Shown: positions 45,890 through 57,012 of the stretch, piece after piece
Position numbering within the stretch: the stretch's first letter is position 1
Layout: each line of letters starts with the position of its first letter
Notes under the pieces: model-generated
The model's database searches: none
Told to the model about the DNA's origin: nothing
Seen by the model: the letters and a program-made list of their open reading frames with translations, nothing else
Translations under genes and position numbers: made by a program
Origin: Calamus simplicifolius
Taxonomy: Eukaryota; Streptophyta; Magnoliopsida; Arecales; Arecaceae
Assembly (NCBI GenBank): GCA_900491605.1
Contig: UESW01000076.1
Coordinates: forward strand, 1-64,000
Direction of reading: 5' to 3'
Length of the DNA: 64,000 nt

Positions 45890-48245
45890 ATATATTAGTG
45901 TGTACCTCAATTCAATCGAATTAGATGCTAGTTTGTACATATTTTATTATGAATGCAAATCAAATGTATTGATTTCTTTATATATCTAGGTATAATTCTT
46001 ATATATATTAGATATATTTTATCTGGGAGATAAAGTCCAAAAGAATATGAACTATGCATATGGAATTTGTAATAGAGATTACAAACTATAGATCCAAAAT
46101 TGCATATTATGGTTCAATTCTTTAGTCGATGCGTAGAGAGGACTGGGTACTATCGAATGCCATTGAGACTAGCACACATTGCATATCTTCATCCTTGTGG
46201 TGAGCAGCTAATCTCGCAAACTGAAATATGAAGATACTTGGATAGGTATGTGGATGCTCGTTATTGTAATAATGCATTGAATGACCCGCATAGAGATTCT
46301 ATATAGATATTCTATATAGTATCGATGATTGATCTCTGATGATGGTGGTGCAAGTAATGATCTTCATTGCACCTCATATATGGAATGTTATGCTTTGACG
46401 ATATGCAAACATCGCTCTAGCCATGGATGGCAAATATGGTATCAGTTGGGTATAACATGAAGTATATGAAGATGGTGTTTGATCAATAGAATTTGTCTCT
46501 CTTGATAGAGAGGGTTATATCCCATGGCCACTTAATGGATAGAATTGACTATTAAATCCTTGCAAGGTTGAGTTAGAATTCAAAATGGTTTCGAAGTTCC
46601 AATTCATGTAAGTCAATTTTTTTTAGATCAAGTAAACAAAGTTTAATTACAAGGCTGAGACATTCCATACCACTGATTGATTTGGATATGTGACGAAGGG
46701 ATTGAATCGTACAGTAATCGTTCATGGATAGGTGTTGTTGATGACCACGTCAATAAAACCCCTAACACTTGGATGGTCATGATGCTTTGCTAGAGGCCGC
46801 TCATGATCTATAATCATGAATTCTTTGATTTGATCAAAGAATTAACTTGGACAAAGTGTTAACCAGGTCATCCTTAGGATCAATATTAGGGACATGATTA
46901 TTACCAATGTGTCAAGGGACCTAATGGGTCACACGAAGATTTTGAATGAAGTTAAAATGAGAATTAAGTTGGACTTAATTTATATTAGATGATTAATTAA
47001 TTATGATTGGGTTTGACTCAATCTTAATTAGAGAACATGAAATTGATGAATATGATTCATCATAGAGGAAAGAATTTTATGTTCAAGGGAGAGACCTTTT
47101 GTACATGTGATGTACATATGAAATCCATTAATTGGATACCCAATTAGGCTTGATCCATATGATGGATGACTTAAATTAATTAGGATTAATAATATGGTAT
47201 TAATTGGATCCATATGATGACATAATTTGATTCGTGGAAACCTAATTGAACCGAGGGCTAAGATCGTGCCATGTAAAGGATGGATCCATGCCCATGTGAT
47301 GGGCATGATCCATCTTCACATCATGGAGGAGGGAACACCCATGATTTAGGGCATCATCATGAAGCCAAATCTAAGGTTGGGACGTTGGTTTCATGGAATA
47401 ATAAATTTTTTATTTTTTAGGAATGTAGTTTGATGGTTATAATCCTAACATGATTATGATAACAAATATCCTAAATTTGTTATGATATTTTATTATCAAC
47501 CTATATGGTTTCATGGTTAGGTGGTTGGAACAAAATTTTCTTTTTATGGAACCACACAACCTTTCTTCATGAATAAAAGGAGAGAGAAGCCCCCTTGGAA
47601 ACATTGCCTAACTCCTCATTTCTCTCTTTTTTGGATGCCCATACCTTACTTTCTCTCACTAAAATATTCTTTCTCTCTCTTGGATGTCTCTCTCCGTCTC
47701 TTGGATGGGTTGAAAGCATCTCTCTCTTATTCACTCACACTCTCTTGAGTGGGTTGAAAGAAGGCTTTTTCTTCTCTCTTGATTGATCAAGATTTCTTGA
47801 TCAAGAAATTATTTTTTTTGATAGATCAAGATTTGATCTTGATCAAGAAATCTTTTTCCTCTTGATTGAATAAGATTTGATCTTGATCAAGAAATTATTC
47901 TCTCTTGATTTAGAAAATCAATTGAAGAAGAAAAGAGGCGCTAGCACCCCTCGCTGGAAGGTCATCATCTAATCCTAGGAGGACATCATCCAAAGATCTC
48001 GACGTGGATTACCATTAGAGGCCGGATGTGTAGATGACTAGTGGTAAATTATTTACTGATTTTATTAGTCTTCATCCTTAATAAATAACACAGATATGAT
48101 TTATTATTTAATCATGTATTATTTCTTGTTAACTGAATCTATTCCCTGAGAATCTTCAGTTTTGGAAATTAAATTTGTATTTATTTTATATTTTGCTGCA
48201 TGATATATAAATTTTATTCATATAAAATATACAAAATTTCCAACA
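45890..48245 (+). repeat. Probable solo LTR (copia-like), left end uncertain
   Basis: The right end reads like a copia LTR: a CT/TTGATC-rich leader (47690-47900), CATTAGAGGCCGGATGTGTAG (48014), TTTTGCTGCATGATATATAA and a terminal TTTCCAACA (48237-48245), with no primer site after it. A TATA-like AATAAAAGG lies at 47573. The left end and target duplication could not be placed. The short tandem TTGATCAAGA/TCTTGATCAA palindromes at 47780-47890 are part of it. Confidence 0.4.
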
Positions 48246-48393
48246 CAATAATCATGGAGTTCCACAACAAATGGATCGGCAAAACGATAAGCAACCTCTT
48301 CCATTGTCATACTTTCATCTGCTGAGTTGGATCAACTCCATCACAAACTAGCAATGCCGTTAACAAGAAATTCCTATTGATAAGCATGGTAAC

Positions 48394-49367
48394 TAATAGG
48401 CTTGCGATATTGTAGTTAAGACATTGCAGCTATCAGTTAATTAATCAACTCTTTTAAAAAATAAAAAATTTATAGAAAAGGTGAGTCAAGTTGAATCCAA
48501 AGGGAAAGTAGTATGTTGAATGTTTTGAAATCCTTAATTTAAGAAAATTAAAAGATCAGATAAACAGGAATTATAAGTGCAAAATAAAGAAAATATGTGG
48601 TACTAGGATCTACTATTTAGATCCTACTTACAATAAAAATGAAGGACACAAATTTAAAGTGCAAGAAAAATAAACTTTATATTAATTTAAACCAAGATCC
48701 TACTACTCCCCTTCTTCCTTCATACTCCTTGGAGTAGATTGTGCTTCTTTGCTTCTTCTTCTTTAGTACTTGGATCTTAAAAGTAAAGTCAGCTTGAAGA
48801 TGGTATAGGGACAGTACTCTTTCTCTAAGATACCTCACTCTTAGAAGCCAACTCGCAACCCAAGTAGTGTCCTCTACCTTGTACTGTCTCCTCTCTCTAA
48901 GATGATTTGATATGTAGCTCTAAGGGCCTTTAAATAGATTATGCTACTATCTTTTAGACTTGATCTCCTCTTGATTTGATTACGATTATATCTTGCTATG
49001 ATCTGCATGTGGTCTTTATTCTGATTTCCTCATATTCCTTATTTATTTGCTTGTTCTTCCATCTTTATCTCAAATTTCAGCTGCCACATTCTTTCTTTGA
49101 AACTATATACTTTATTTAAAAATTTAGTTTAAAAAATACTTAAATATAAGATTATAAATATTATGAAGATTGTAAGTGCTATAAATAGATTTTAATAATT
49201 ATAATAGTAATAATAATAATAATAATAGTGATATAATAATGTAATTATTATAAAATATTTAATTTATGAGAATATTTGATTTAATTATTTAATTATGTAT
49301 TTTAAAGGATTTTATCACCATTAACTCTTTAAATACTTAAATTAAATAAGTATTATGTGATTTATCA
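48394..49367 (-). repeat. 3' LTR of the Ty3/gypsy element
   Basis: Direct repeat partner of 54101-55138. Shared anchors: ACTCTTTTAAAAAATAAAAA, TAGAAAAGGTGAGT, CTACTATTTAGATC, AAACCAAGATCCTACTA, ATGATTTGAT and GTGATTTATCA at the right end. It contains an AT trinucleotide-like tract (AATAATAATAATAG, 49208-49228). Confidence 0.8.
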
Positions 49368-50488
49368 TACCCTCTGACTTACTTATTGCTAGTCCCTTGG
49401 CAATGTTAATTTTGATTTATCACTATGTACAGTAATATCTTCTTTACAAAAGTAGAATTAGGATTGAAAGTTAAAAGATTTAGCGGGTGTTGCTAACTAA
49501 GTGTTGAGTTGTAGGAGCAAATTTCGTGGTCAGTGTTTTCAGCAACTTTCTTAAATTCAACTAAAGATATACAGTACTTATGTTGGTGATGATTAACTTA
49601 ACATTTGGATGTTAGCTTGTAAAGGACAAACATGTCTTCTCTTATCACCTTATTTGGTTAATTTTCTATATACCCCCAAATTAATTCCATGAACTAAGGT
49701 AGTTTTCACACTGTTTTTTTTAATACTAAGCATACTAGCTTTTTTTTCACCGTTTGACGCAAACATATCATTTCCTGAGGCGACGGAGCCCGATTACTAA
49801 GCTTATGGCAATCGTGCTAGTTTTCCTTCACTGTTTGAGATGCGAACCACATCACTTCTTAAGGTGACGGGGCTCGGTTACTAAGCTTAAGGCAATCCAT
49901 ATATACTCTATGTTTTGTACTTTTATTTTATGCAAGTAGCTCTTTCCTTAAGATCAAATTCTTTGATTGGGGTATATAATAATTACCAATTTTCAATAAT
50001 AATTGAATTCACAGTTGGCTCTACAACCAATGCCTACTTTGCCTTGTCAGTATGCATGTGTACTTGGGAGTGCTAATAGCCTTTAAGTGATCTAATTAGG
50101 CTACTAAAAATCTGGCCAACTAATTTACTCCTTAACTCACTACACTTATTAGCAAATACTCTTTAACTCTTATTACTTTTTCCTAGTGTATTCTGCTTAG
50201 AATTTCTTTCTTGACAGATAATTACCTAAAGTTTTTTTCTATTTAAAATTTTAAAGGATTTTACCTTTTTTAAAAAATAAACTTTAAAAGATTATTCTTG
50301 TTATTTTTATATTTATTATAACCTTTTCATTTATTTATTATCTACAAATCTTATTTTATTGTATATATGTTATGTCATTTTTTTAATTTTAATTAATTAT
50401 ATATATATAATTTGCAGGATTATTAATTTTTTTTATCATGAAAGACTTTCATTTTCTCTCTATAAATATGTGAATTTTCATAGGCCTC
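49368..50488. other. Internal 3' region of the Ty3/gypsy element
   Basis: Non-coding stretch between integrase and the 3' LTR. It contains a short repeat: CGACGGAGCCCGATTACTAAGC (49781) and GTGACGGGGCTCGGTTACTAAGC (49864), about 83 bp apart, each followed by TT(A)GGCAAT and preceded by ACATC(A)CTTC-like words. No ORF recognised. Confidence 0.5.
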
Positions 50489-52733
50489 TCATCTCAGTTC
50501 ATCCAGTTCAGTTAGCTGTAACATCTGAGTAAAACCTGCTTGTTTCATATCAAAATTTAATTGCTTGATCGCCCAATATGCTTTATGTTCAAGTTCTATC
50601 AAAAGATGACATGCTTTTTCATAAATCAGTCTATAGGAAGACATGCCAATATGGTTCTTATAAGCTATCCTATAGGCCCATAATGCATCATCTAATCGTT
50701 CTGACCAGTCTTTATGATCAGGCCTAATCATCTTTTGTAGGATGTTCTTGATCTTCCTATTGGATACATCAATCTGGCCACTAGTTTGTGGATGGTACGA
50801 TGTAGCTACCTTATGTGTGACTTCATATTTTGTAGTAACATTCAAAACTGGTAGTTTATGAAATGGGTACCTCTGTCACTAATGATGGCATGTGAAAATC
50901 TAAACCTAGAAAAGATATTCTTTTGAACAAATCTTATAACTACCTTATGGTTATTGATTTGGGCTGCCATGGCCTCTATCCATTTAGAAACATAATCGAT
51001 GGCCACCAAAATGTATTCAAAACCATTGGAGGGTGGAAAGGGTCACATGAAATCAATTTCCCAAACACCAAAGATTTCAACTAACAAAATGGGGTTTAAA
51101 GGCATCATGTCTTTTTTCGAAATATTTCCTAAGGCTTGACATTTGGCACACTCTTGGCTATAAGTATGGGCATCCTTAAATAATGTGGGCTAGTAAAATT
51201 CACTTTGCAATACCTTAGCTACAGTTTTTCTATCCGAGAAGTGTCCTCTATAAGCAAGAGTGTGAAAAAAAAATTTAGAGACTTAGCTGTTTGGACTAAG
51301 GGACATATCTACGGTTGATCTAATCAGCACAAAATCAAAAAGTTTCAAATCTTCCTAGAAATAGTATTTGATTTGAGCAAAGAATCTATACTTTTCATTC
51401 TTATACCCGCTATTAGGAACTCACCCAATCACTAAATAATTGACTATGTTCGCAAACCAAGGAGCCTTTACATGTCACACTACTAGGAGTTGTTCATCAG
51501 GAAAGATTCAGCAATTACTGTAGATTCAAAATTTTTTGCTAGGATTCTAGATAGATGGTCTGCTAGAACATTTTCTGATCCTTTCTTATCTCAAATTTTA
51601 ATATTAAATTCCTATAGTAGTAAGATCCATCTAATCAATCATAGTTTAATATCTTTCTTTGAGAGCATGTATCTCAAAGCTGAATGATCCAAATAAACCA
51701 CGATCTTAGACCCTAATAAATAAGATCAAAATTTTTTGAGGGTAAACACTATAGCTAGTAACTCTTTCTCAATGGTTGTATAATGCTTTTGGGCTTCATT
51801 TAGAGTTCTACTGGCACAATAAATTACTATAGGATATTTGTTTACCCTCTAGCCCAAAATAGCTCCTATGGCAAAGTCTAAAGTGTCACACATTATTTCA
51901 AAAGGTAGTGACCAATCTAGGGGGTTGGATGATTGGGGCTTTGGTCATGGCTTCTTTTAAAAACTCATAGGCCTTAAGATAGTCTTCATCAAAGTTAAAA
52001 GGGATATCCTTAGTGAGTAGATTACATAAAGGACGAGATATTTTGGAGAAGTCTTTGATGAAAGATGATAGAATCCTATATGACCAAGAAAAGATCGAAT
52101 TTGTTTGATAGAATGGGTGGAGGAAGTTTATAAATCACTCCAACTTTAGCCCTATCAACCTCATCCCCCTTTTGACACAATATGCCCTAAGACGATCCCT
52201 TCTTGAACCATAAAATAACTTTCTCCTAGCTTAAAACTAGATTGGCCTCAATGCATCGCTTTAATATCTTCTTTAAATTATTGAGGCAATTGTCAAAAGA
52301 TTCTCCAAGATTGAAAAGTCATTCATAAAATTTCAAGAAATTCTCCCACCATATCCAAAAAAATTGACACCATGCACCTTTAAAAGGTTGCAGATACATT
52401 ACACAATCCAAGGGCATTCTATGAAAAGCAAAGGTTCCATAAGGACAGGTAAAGTGATCTTTTTCTGGTCTTCTAGATAGATTGTTATTTGATTATATCT
52501 AAAATATCCATCTAAAAAGCAAAAATATCATTGGCTAGCTAGTTTCTCCAAAATTTGGTCAATGAAGGGTAAGCAAAATGGTCTTTGCAGGTGGCTGCAT
52601 TAAGTTTTCGGCAATCAATATAGACACACCACCTACTGGAAAGTCTTGTTGGCACTAGATCCCCTTGGTCAATATGGACAACTGTGAGTCCATATTTCTT
52701 GGGAACAACAAATAAAGATATCTTACTATTCAT
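50489..52733 (-). pseudogene. Ty3/gypsy pol: reverse transcriptase, RNase H and integrase remnants
   Basis: Pol read leftwards from 52733. RT start: VPKKYGLTVVHIDQGDLVPT, WCVYIDCRKLNAATCKDHFA (52710-52550), close to the usual gypsy start. RNase H near 51860-51600: YCASRTLNEAQKHYTTIEKE, LLAIVFTLKKF, VVYLDHSALRYMLSKKD. Integrase at about 51100-50489: WGIDFMGPF-like and VSKWIEAMAAQ regions, then HKVATSYHPQTSGQIDVSNR, DWSERLDDALWAYRIAYK and YEKACHLLIELEHKAYWAIK. Numerous stops and frame shifts; the 118-codon integrase end is the longest open part. Gag and protease, expected between 52734 and 54076, were not found. Confidence 0.82.
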
Positions 52734-54076
52734 GTATCAGTGAAACCCTAATATAACACTAAAAAAAATTAAGTTTTTTATTATTTTTGTTGTAATTGTG
52801 AATTTCAAACGCTTGTCAAACAAATTCCTATCCAAGGTTGCCCTAATTCTAGACAGCTTCTAACTTCCAAGGCAGCTTTGGAGCCCTTCAAGTCAAGAAC
52901 TAACTAATCAGCTAGCCAGATAAGGGTAAGGTTGGTGGGGGTCCCCTCCGTTGTTTGCCTTAGACACCAAGTAGTTTGGCTAGATAAGCAAATGGAACCA
53001 ATTAAGTAACCACCTTCCTTGGGGCCTATCCTTGAACCCCCTTTCCTATACACCAGCCGATCAATCAATCCTGACTTGGTCCAACTCTTTCGAGTGCCTT
53101 GTCCTAGTGGAGCTTGAGTTTCTTAGGGACTGACGTCTAGTTAATTTTAATTAACAAGCTTAGGTATGCTGAATGCGGAATGATGATTTATGGGCTAAGG
53201 AAGGATTATTAAATCCCCATCTTATATTGTTAATGGATTATTGCCCTTAAAATGTATTATGGAAATATGCAATGCAAAAACAAAGAGATGTCCCAAACAA
53301 ATAGTAATCTTTTAAATTTTATTTAGTTACTCTATTTTAGTTAAGTGTTATGCAGTTTTTCTTTTGTTTTCTTTTTTTATTTTTTTTAAATTAGAGGGTT
53401 TCTCTTTTAAAATTTTTGTGATTAAATCTCTAATTTTCTAATTAGCTTATGAGGTGTCCGTGTAGAATCTTTTGTGTTGCAAAAAAAGTAAGTTTTCTGA
53501 GTCAATCTATACAAGTTAGAAAGTCAAAAAAAAAAAACCTATGAATTAAAAAGCAAATTAAAGCAAGTAAAGCAAATAAAGACTACAATTAATATAATGT
53601 GAAAGAAAAAGACTAAAATTAGCTAGGTTAAGCAAATAAAGCAAGTAGATGTCCTAAATTAAAGCCTAATCTTTAAGACAAGTAGATGTCCTAAATTAAA
53701 GCCTAATCTTTAAGACAGTTATGTGAAAGATCAATGATTTTTTTCTTTTTTTGGATTAGTTTAAAAATAAGGAACTAATTAAGAGCAATTAATTTTTTTT
53801 ATGTTATGCTAATTTAAGCAAGTGGAATAAAAAATAGATTTTAATTTTGGTTGAAAAGGAAGAAACTAAAAGAGAAATTTGCGAAAGAAAACTAAAATAG
53901 ATATTGTTTTGGTTAATATGAAAAGGAAAAAAAATAATTAAAGTAACTAATGAAAAAGGAAATTAATTTGAGGTTAGGGTTGATCGCACCAGAATGGTAG
54001 ATAACTCTTTTTCTCTCTTTTTTTGCACAAAAAATAAATTAAAAAATCAAAGAGATAAAAAATGTTGCATTCGTGT
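52734..54076. other. Internal 5' region of the Ty3/gypsy element (leader, no gag seen)
   Basis: Holds a block at about 52935-53080 (GTGGGGGTCCCCTCCGTTG, GGAACCAATTAAGTAACCAC) that recurs in the leader of the copia element at 61565-61660. It also holds a perfect 37-bp tandem duplication (53642-53678 and 53679-53715). Otherwise AT-rich with no gag motif. Confidence 0.6.
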
Positions 54077-54097
54077 CTTCCGGACAATGGCTTCAAA
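54077..54097 (-). other. Primer binding site, decayed tRNA-Asp type
   Basis: On the minus strand the sequence reads TGAAGCCATTGTCCGGAAGA, which matches TGGCGCCGTTGCCGGGGA, the tRNA-Asp-primed site of Athila-like elements, at most positions. It lies directly inside the right LTR. Confidence 0.6.
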
Positions 54098-54100
54098 ACT

Positions 54101-55138
54101 TGATAGGCTCACAATGTTGTCATTAAAACACCACAGCTATTAGTTTAACTAATCGACTCTTTTAAAAAATTAAAAATTCATAGAAAAGGTGAGTTGAGTC
54201 GAATCCATAGGGAAGGCAGTATATTGAATGTTTTAAAATTCTTGATTTAAAAAAATTAAGTGATCAAATAAATAGAAATTACAAATGTAAAATAAAAGAA
54301 AATAAGTGATATTAGATTCTACTATTTAGATCTTAGCATCTACTTGTAATAAAATGAAGGACATGAATTTAAAGGTACAAAAAATAAACTTTATATTAAT
54401 TGAAACCAAGATCCTACTATAAAATACAATTGAATAAACTAAAAATAATTAAAAATATAACAAAGACAAGAGATGAATCGACGTAGCCTCGTCGGGAAGA
54501 TGATCAACGAACTCCTTTTTGTTTCCTTCGTGCTCCTTGAAGCAGACTGTGCTTTACGCTTCTTATCTTTGGATCTTTGATCTTAAAAGTGAAATCGGCT
54601 TTAAGATAGTGTAGGGACAGTACTCTTCCTCAAAGACACATCACTTTTAGAAGCCAACCCGCAACCCAAGTAGTATCCTCTACCATATACTATCTTTCCT
54701 CTCTAAGATGATTTGATCTGTAGCTTTGAGGGCCTTTAAGTAGATTATGTTGCTATCTTTTCAGACTTGATATCTGTCTAATTTGATTGTGATTGTATCT
54801 TGGTATGATTTGCATGTGATCTTTATTCTGATTCCCTCATATTCCTTATTTGTTTGCTCGTTCTTCCATCTTTGTCTCAAATCTCATTAAAAATATTTAA
54901 TTTTAAAAAATACTTAAATATAAGATTATAAATATTATGAAGATGGTAAGTGTTATAATAGAAGTGTAATAATTATAATAGTTATTATAATAATAGTAAT
55001 AGTGATAATAATGTAATTATTATAAAATACTTAATTTATGAGAACCTTTGATTTAATTATTAAATTATATTTGAAAAAAAATTATCATCATTAATTCTTT
55101 AAAATATTAAATTAAATAAATAAATTTGTGATTTATCA
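54101..55138 (-). repeat. 5' LTR of the Ty3/gypsy element
   Basis: Begins TGATAGGCTCACAATG and ends GTGATTTATCA, adjacent to the primer site. Homologous to 48394-49367 throughout. Contains an AATAGTAATAGTGATAATAA tract near 54990. Confidence 0.8.
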
Positions 55139-55143
55139 TTAAC

Positions 55144-56176
55144 ATACCATTTTGTTTCTCAATGCAGTGCTCAGCCAGCCGGCAGCCATTCCCCATTCTA
55201 TTTCAATCAACAACAACAACGAGGAAAGATATTGTGATTTTTCATTTATGTCTACAAGCTTGTCAATACTTCTATTAATGTAGATAAAATGCAGTTGACG
55301 TAGAGCTATTCAGTTGACTACAAGACATTTTTAACTGTGATAATATGCGCCATATTCAATTTACAACCTCAGGGAATAAATTGGCTGCAAGATTTTACCT
55401 CTACAGCGTGCCGAGTCAAAAAGACAAACATTTTAAGGAGAAAATGTAGATGAAGGTACAAGATGTTGCAGATAAACAATGATCATTGCTCCGGGTGGAA
55501 CTCCCAACCTTTATCTCAAAAATGAAAATACTGATCATTGCTAAACTGCAAGAACAATGGAACTTGAAAACAGCACACATTATTCTACTAAAATTAACAA
55601 TATCCAAAATACCGGGACCATAATACATCGATCGGTCACCTACCTATCATCCACGTCTGGAGGCCCAGTAAGCTCAACCATGGCTGAAATACAAGTATGC
55701 TAGCCTTAACGACAAAGACATAAGAACAAGATGTCAGTTGCCATGATTGCATTCCGGGAAGGTTTTTTGTGCACCGCGCATGATGGTATAGATCGTGCAT
55801 ACCGTGCATGCATGACTAAGAATAATTTTGTTATTTTGTATAGTGCGTGCGTTCCTACACTGCGCACGATGTAAAAGAACTTTTTCTTACATTCCTGTAA
55901 CCACAAAAATGAAACCAGAATGTCGCAAGTAAGAAGAGATATTGTGCATTTTCTTTCCTGAATCAATGAATTTTCCAAAAGCTTTTCAAAAGGAGCCCAT
56001 CTCTCTTTGCTTGAATTGGAACATCTCAAACACAAAAGGACACCTGCATATTAAGACAATGTACAGTGCCACCGATACTAAAGAAAACAAAAACATTTAT
56101 TCTATGATCAATTGTACGTATGGTACAAGTAACTCTCAAAATTCTCCTTGAGCTAAAATTACATTAAGGTTGGGAA
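55144..56176. other. Sequence between the Ty3/gypsy and Ty1/copia elements
   Basis: No gene recognised. As the copia element inserted beside the CNOT10 pseudogene, part of this stretch should be the former downstream flank of that pseudogene, for example its 3' UTR. Confidence 0.45.
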
Positions 56177-56181
56177 TGCTA

Positions 56182-56720
56182 TGTAAGACTTAATTTAAAT
56201 ATATTGATCACGATATCAAATATGCGGAAATACAGTATCAATATATTTATTATGATCGATAAATACCTCCAGCCATTATTATTAATGTTCTTTCCGATAA
56301 GGATAAGGAATTCGATCTTCCTTGAATCAGCTGCACGGGATCTTGATCTTCCTTCTCTCTAGGGATCTTGATCTTCCTCCTTCGATGGATCTTGATTAAT
56401 CTTCCTCCTCCTCTCGATAGATCTTCCTCCTCTCGATGGATCTTGATTGAGTTCTTCCAATCAACGAGCCATCGCACTCTGATGGTGTATGCCCTCAGGA
56501 TGTGCTCTTGATCAGGGACTCAATGCCTCCGCTTATTAGGTTTTTCTTTCGATAACCTTGTTGAAAGCCTTAGGAAGGGTTCCCTATTTATACTCAAATC
56601 CCTTCACCGCATGCTCCCATCAAGCAAGCGTTCAACATTTAAGGGGGGGCTGTTATCACTTCTTAATTAGTGAAACGATAGTAATAAAATAAGGACCATT
56701 AAAAGCGATGGGTTATTACA
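56182..56720 (-). repeat. 3' LTR of the copia element
   Basis: 539 bp. Contains GATCTTCCTCC.TCTCGATGG short repeats (56380-56450) and a TATTTATA (TATA box on the minus strand) at about 56583. Compared with the 5' LTR it has an extra 23 bp near 56224 and lacks about 10 bp of the GATCTTGATT repeat. Confidence 0.92.
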
Positions 56721-57012
56721 TTCTCCCACTTGGTCCGTATATTTTATCAACACTGAACAAGAAACTAAATACATGAATCATAGCGATAGGTCCTCTATAA
56801 TTGAGTATTATCTTCTATGTATTACAATGCATTCAATTTCTTTACCACTATTCCAAATGTGACAACATAACATAATGAATAAACCATATGTTTATTCAGA
56901 GTCCAAAAGAAAAGTTTGTCATTTCTCAAAAGTCATATAACGTGTACACCTGAATGAGAAATAAACAAATAATTGAATAAGAGTTTCTTTGTACAAATTG
57001 TTATCCATACAA

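Larger units (their letters stand above)
48394..55138 (-). mobile_element. Old Ty3/gypsy element with both LTRs
   Basis: A 6,745-bp element on the minus strand, defined by two direct repeats (48394-49367 and 54101-55138), a decayed tRNA-Asp-type primer site next to the right one, and gypsy pol remnants between. The flanks GTAAC (48389-48393) and TTAAC (55139-55143) are a likely 5-bp target duplication with one change. The LTRs differ by many substitutions and indels, so the insertion is old. The pol motifs resemble the Athila/Tat group (inference). Confidence 0.75.

Noticed and set aside
56250..56477. Frame RIKIHRRRKIKIPREKEDQD in the copia LTR (also 62448-62759)
   Set aside because: It is translation of the GATCTTCCTCC short repeats in the LTR, present in both LTRs.
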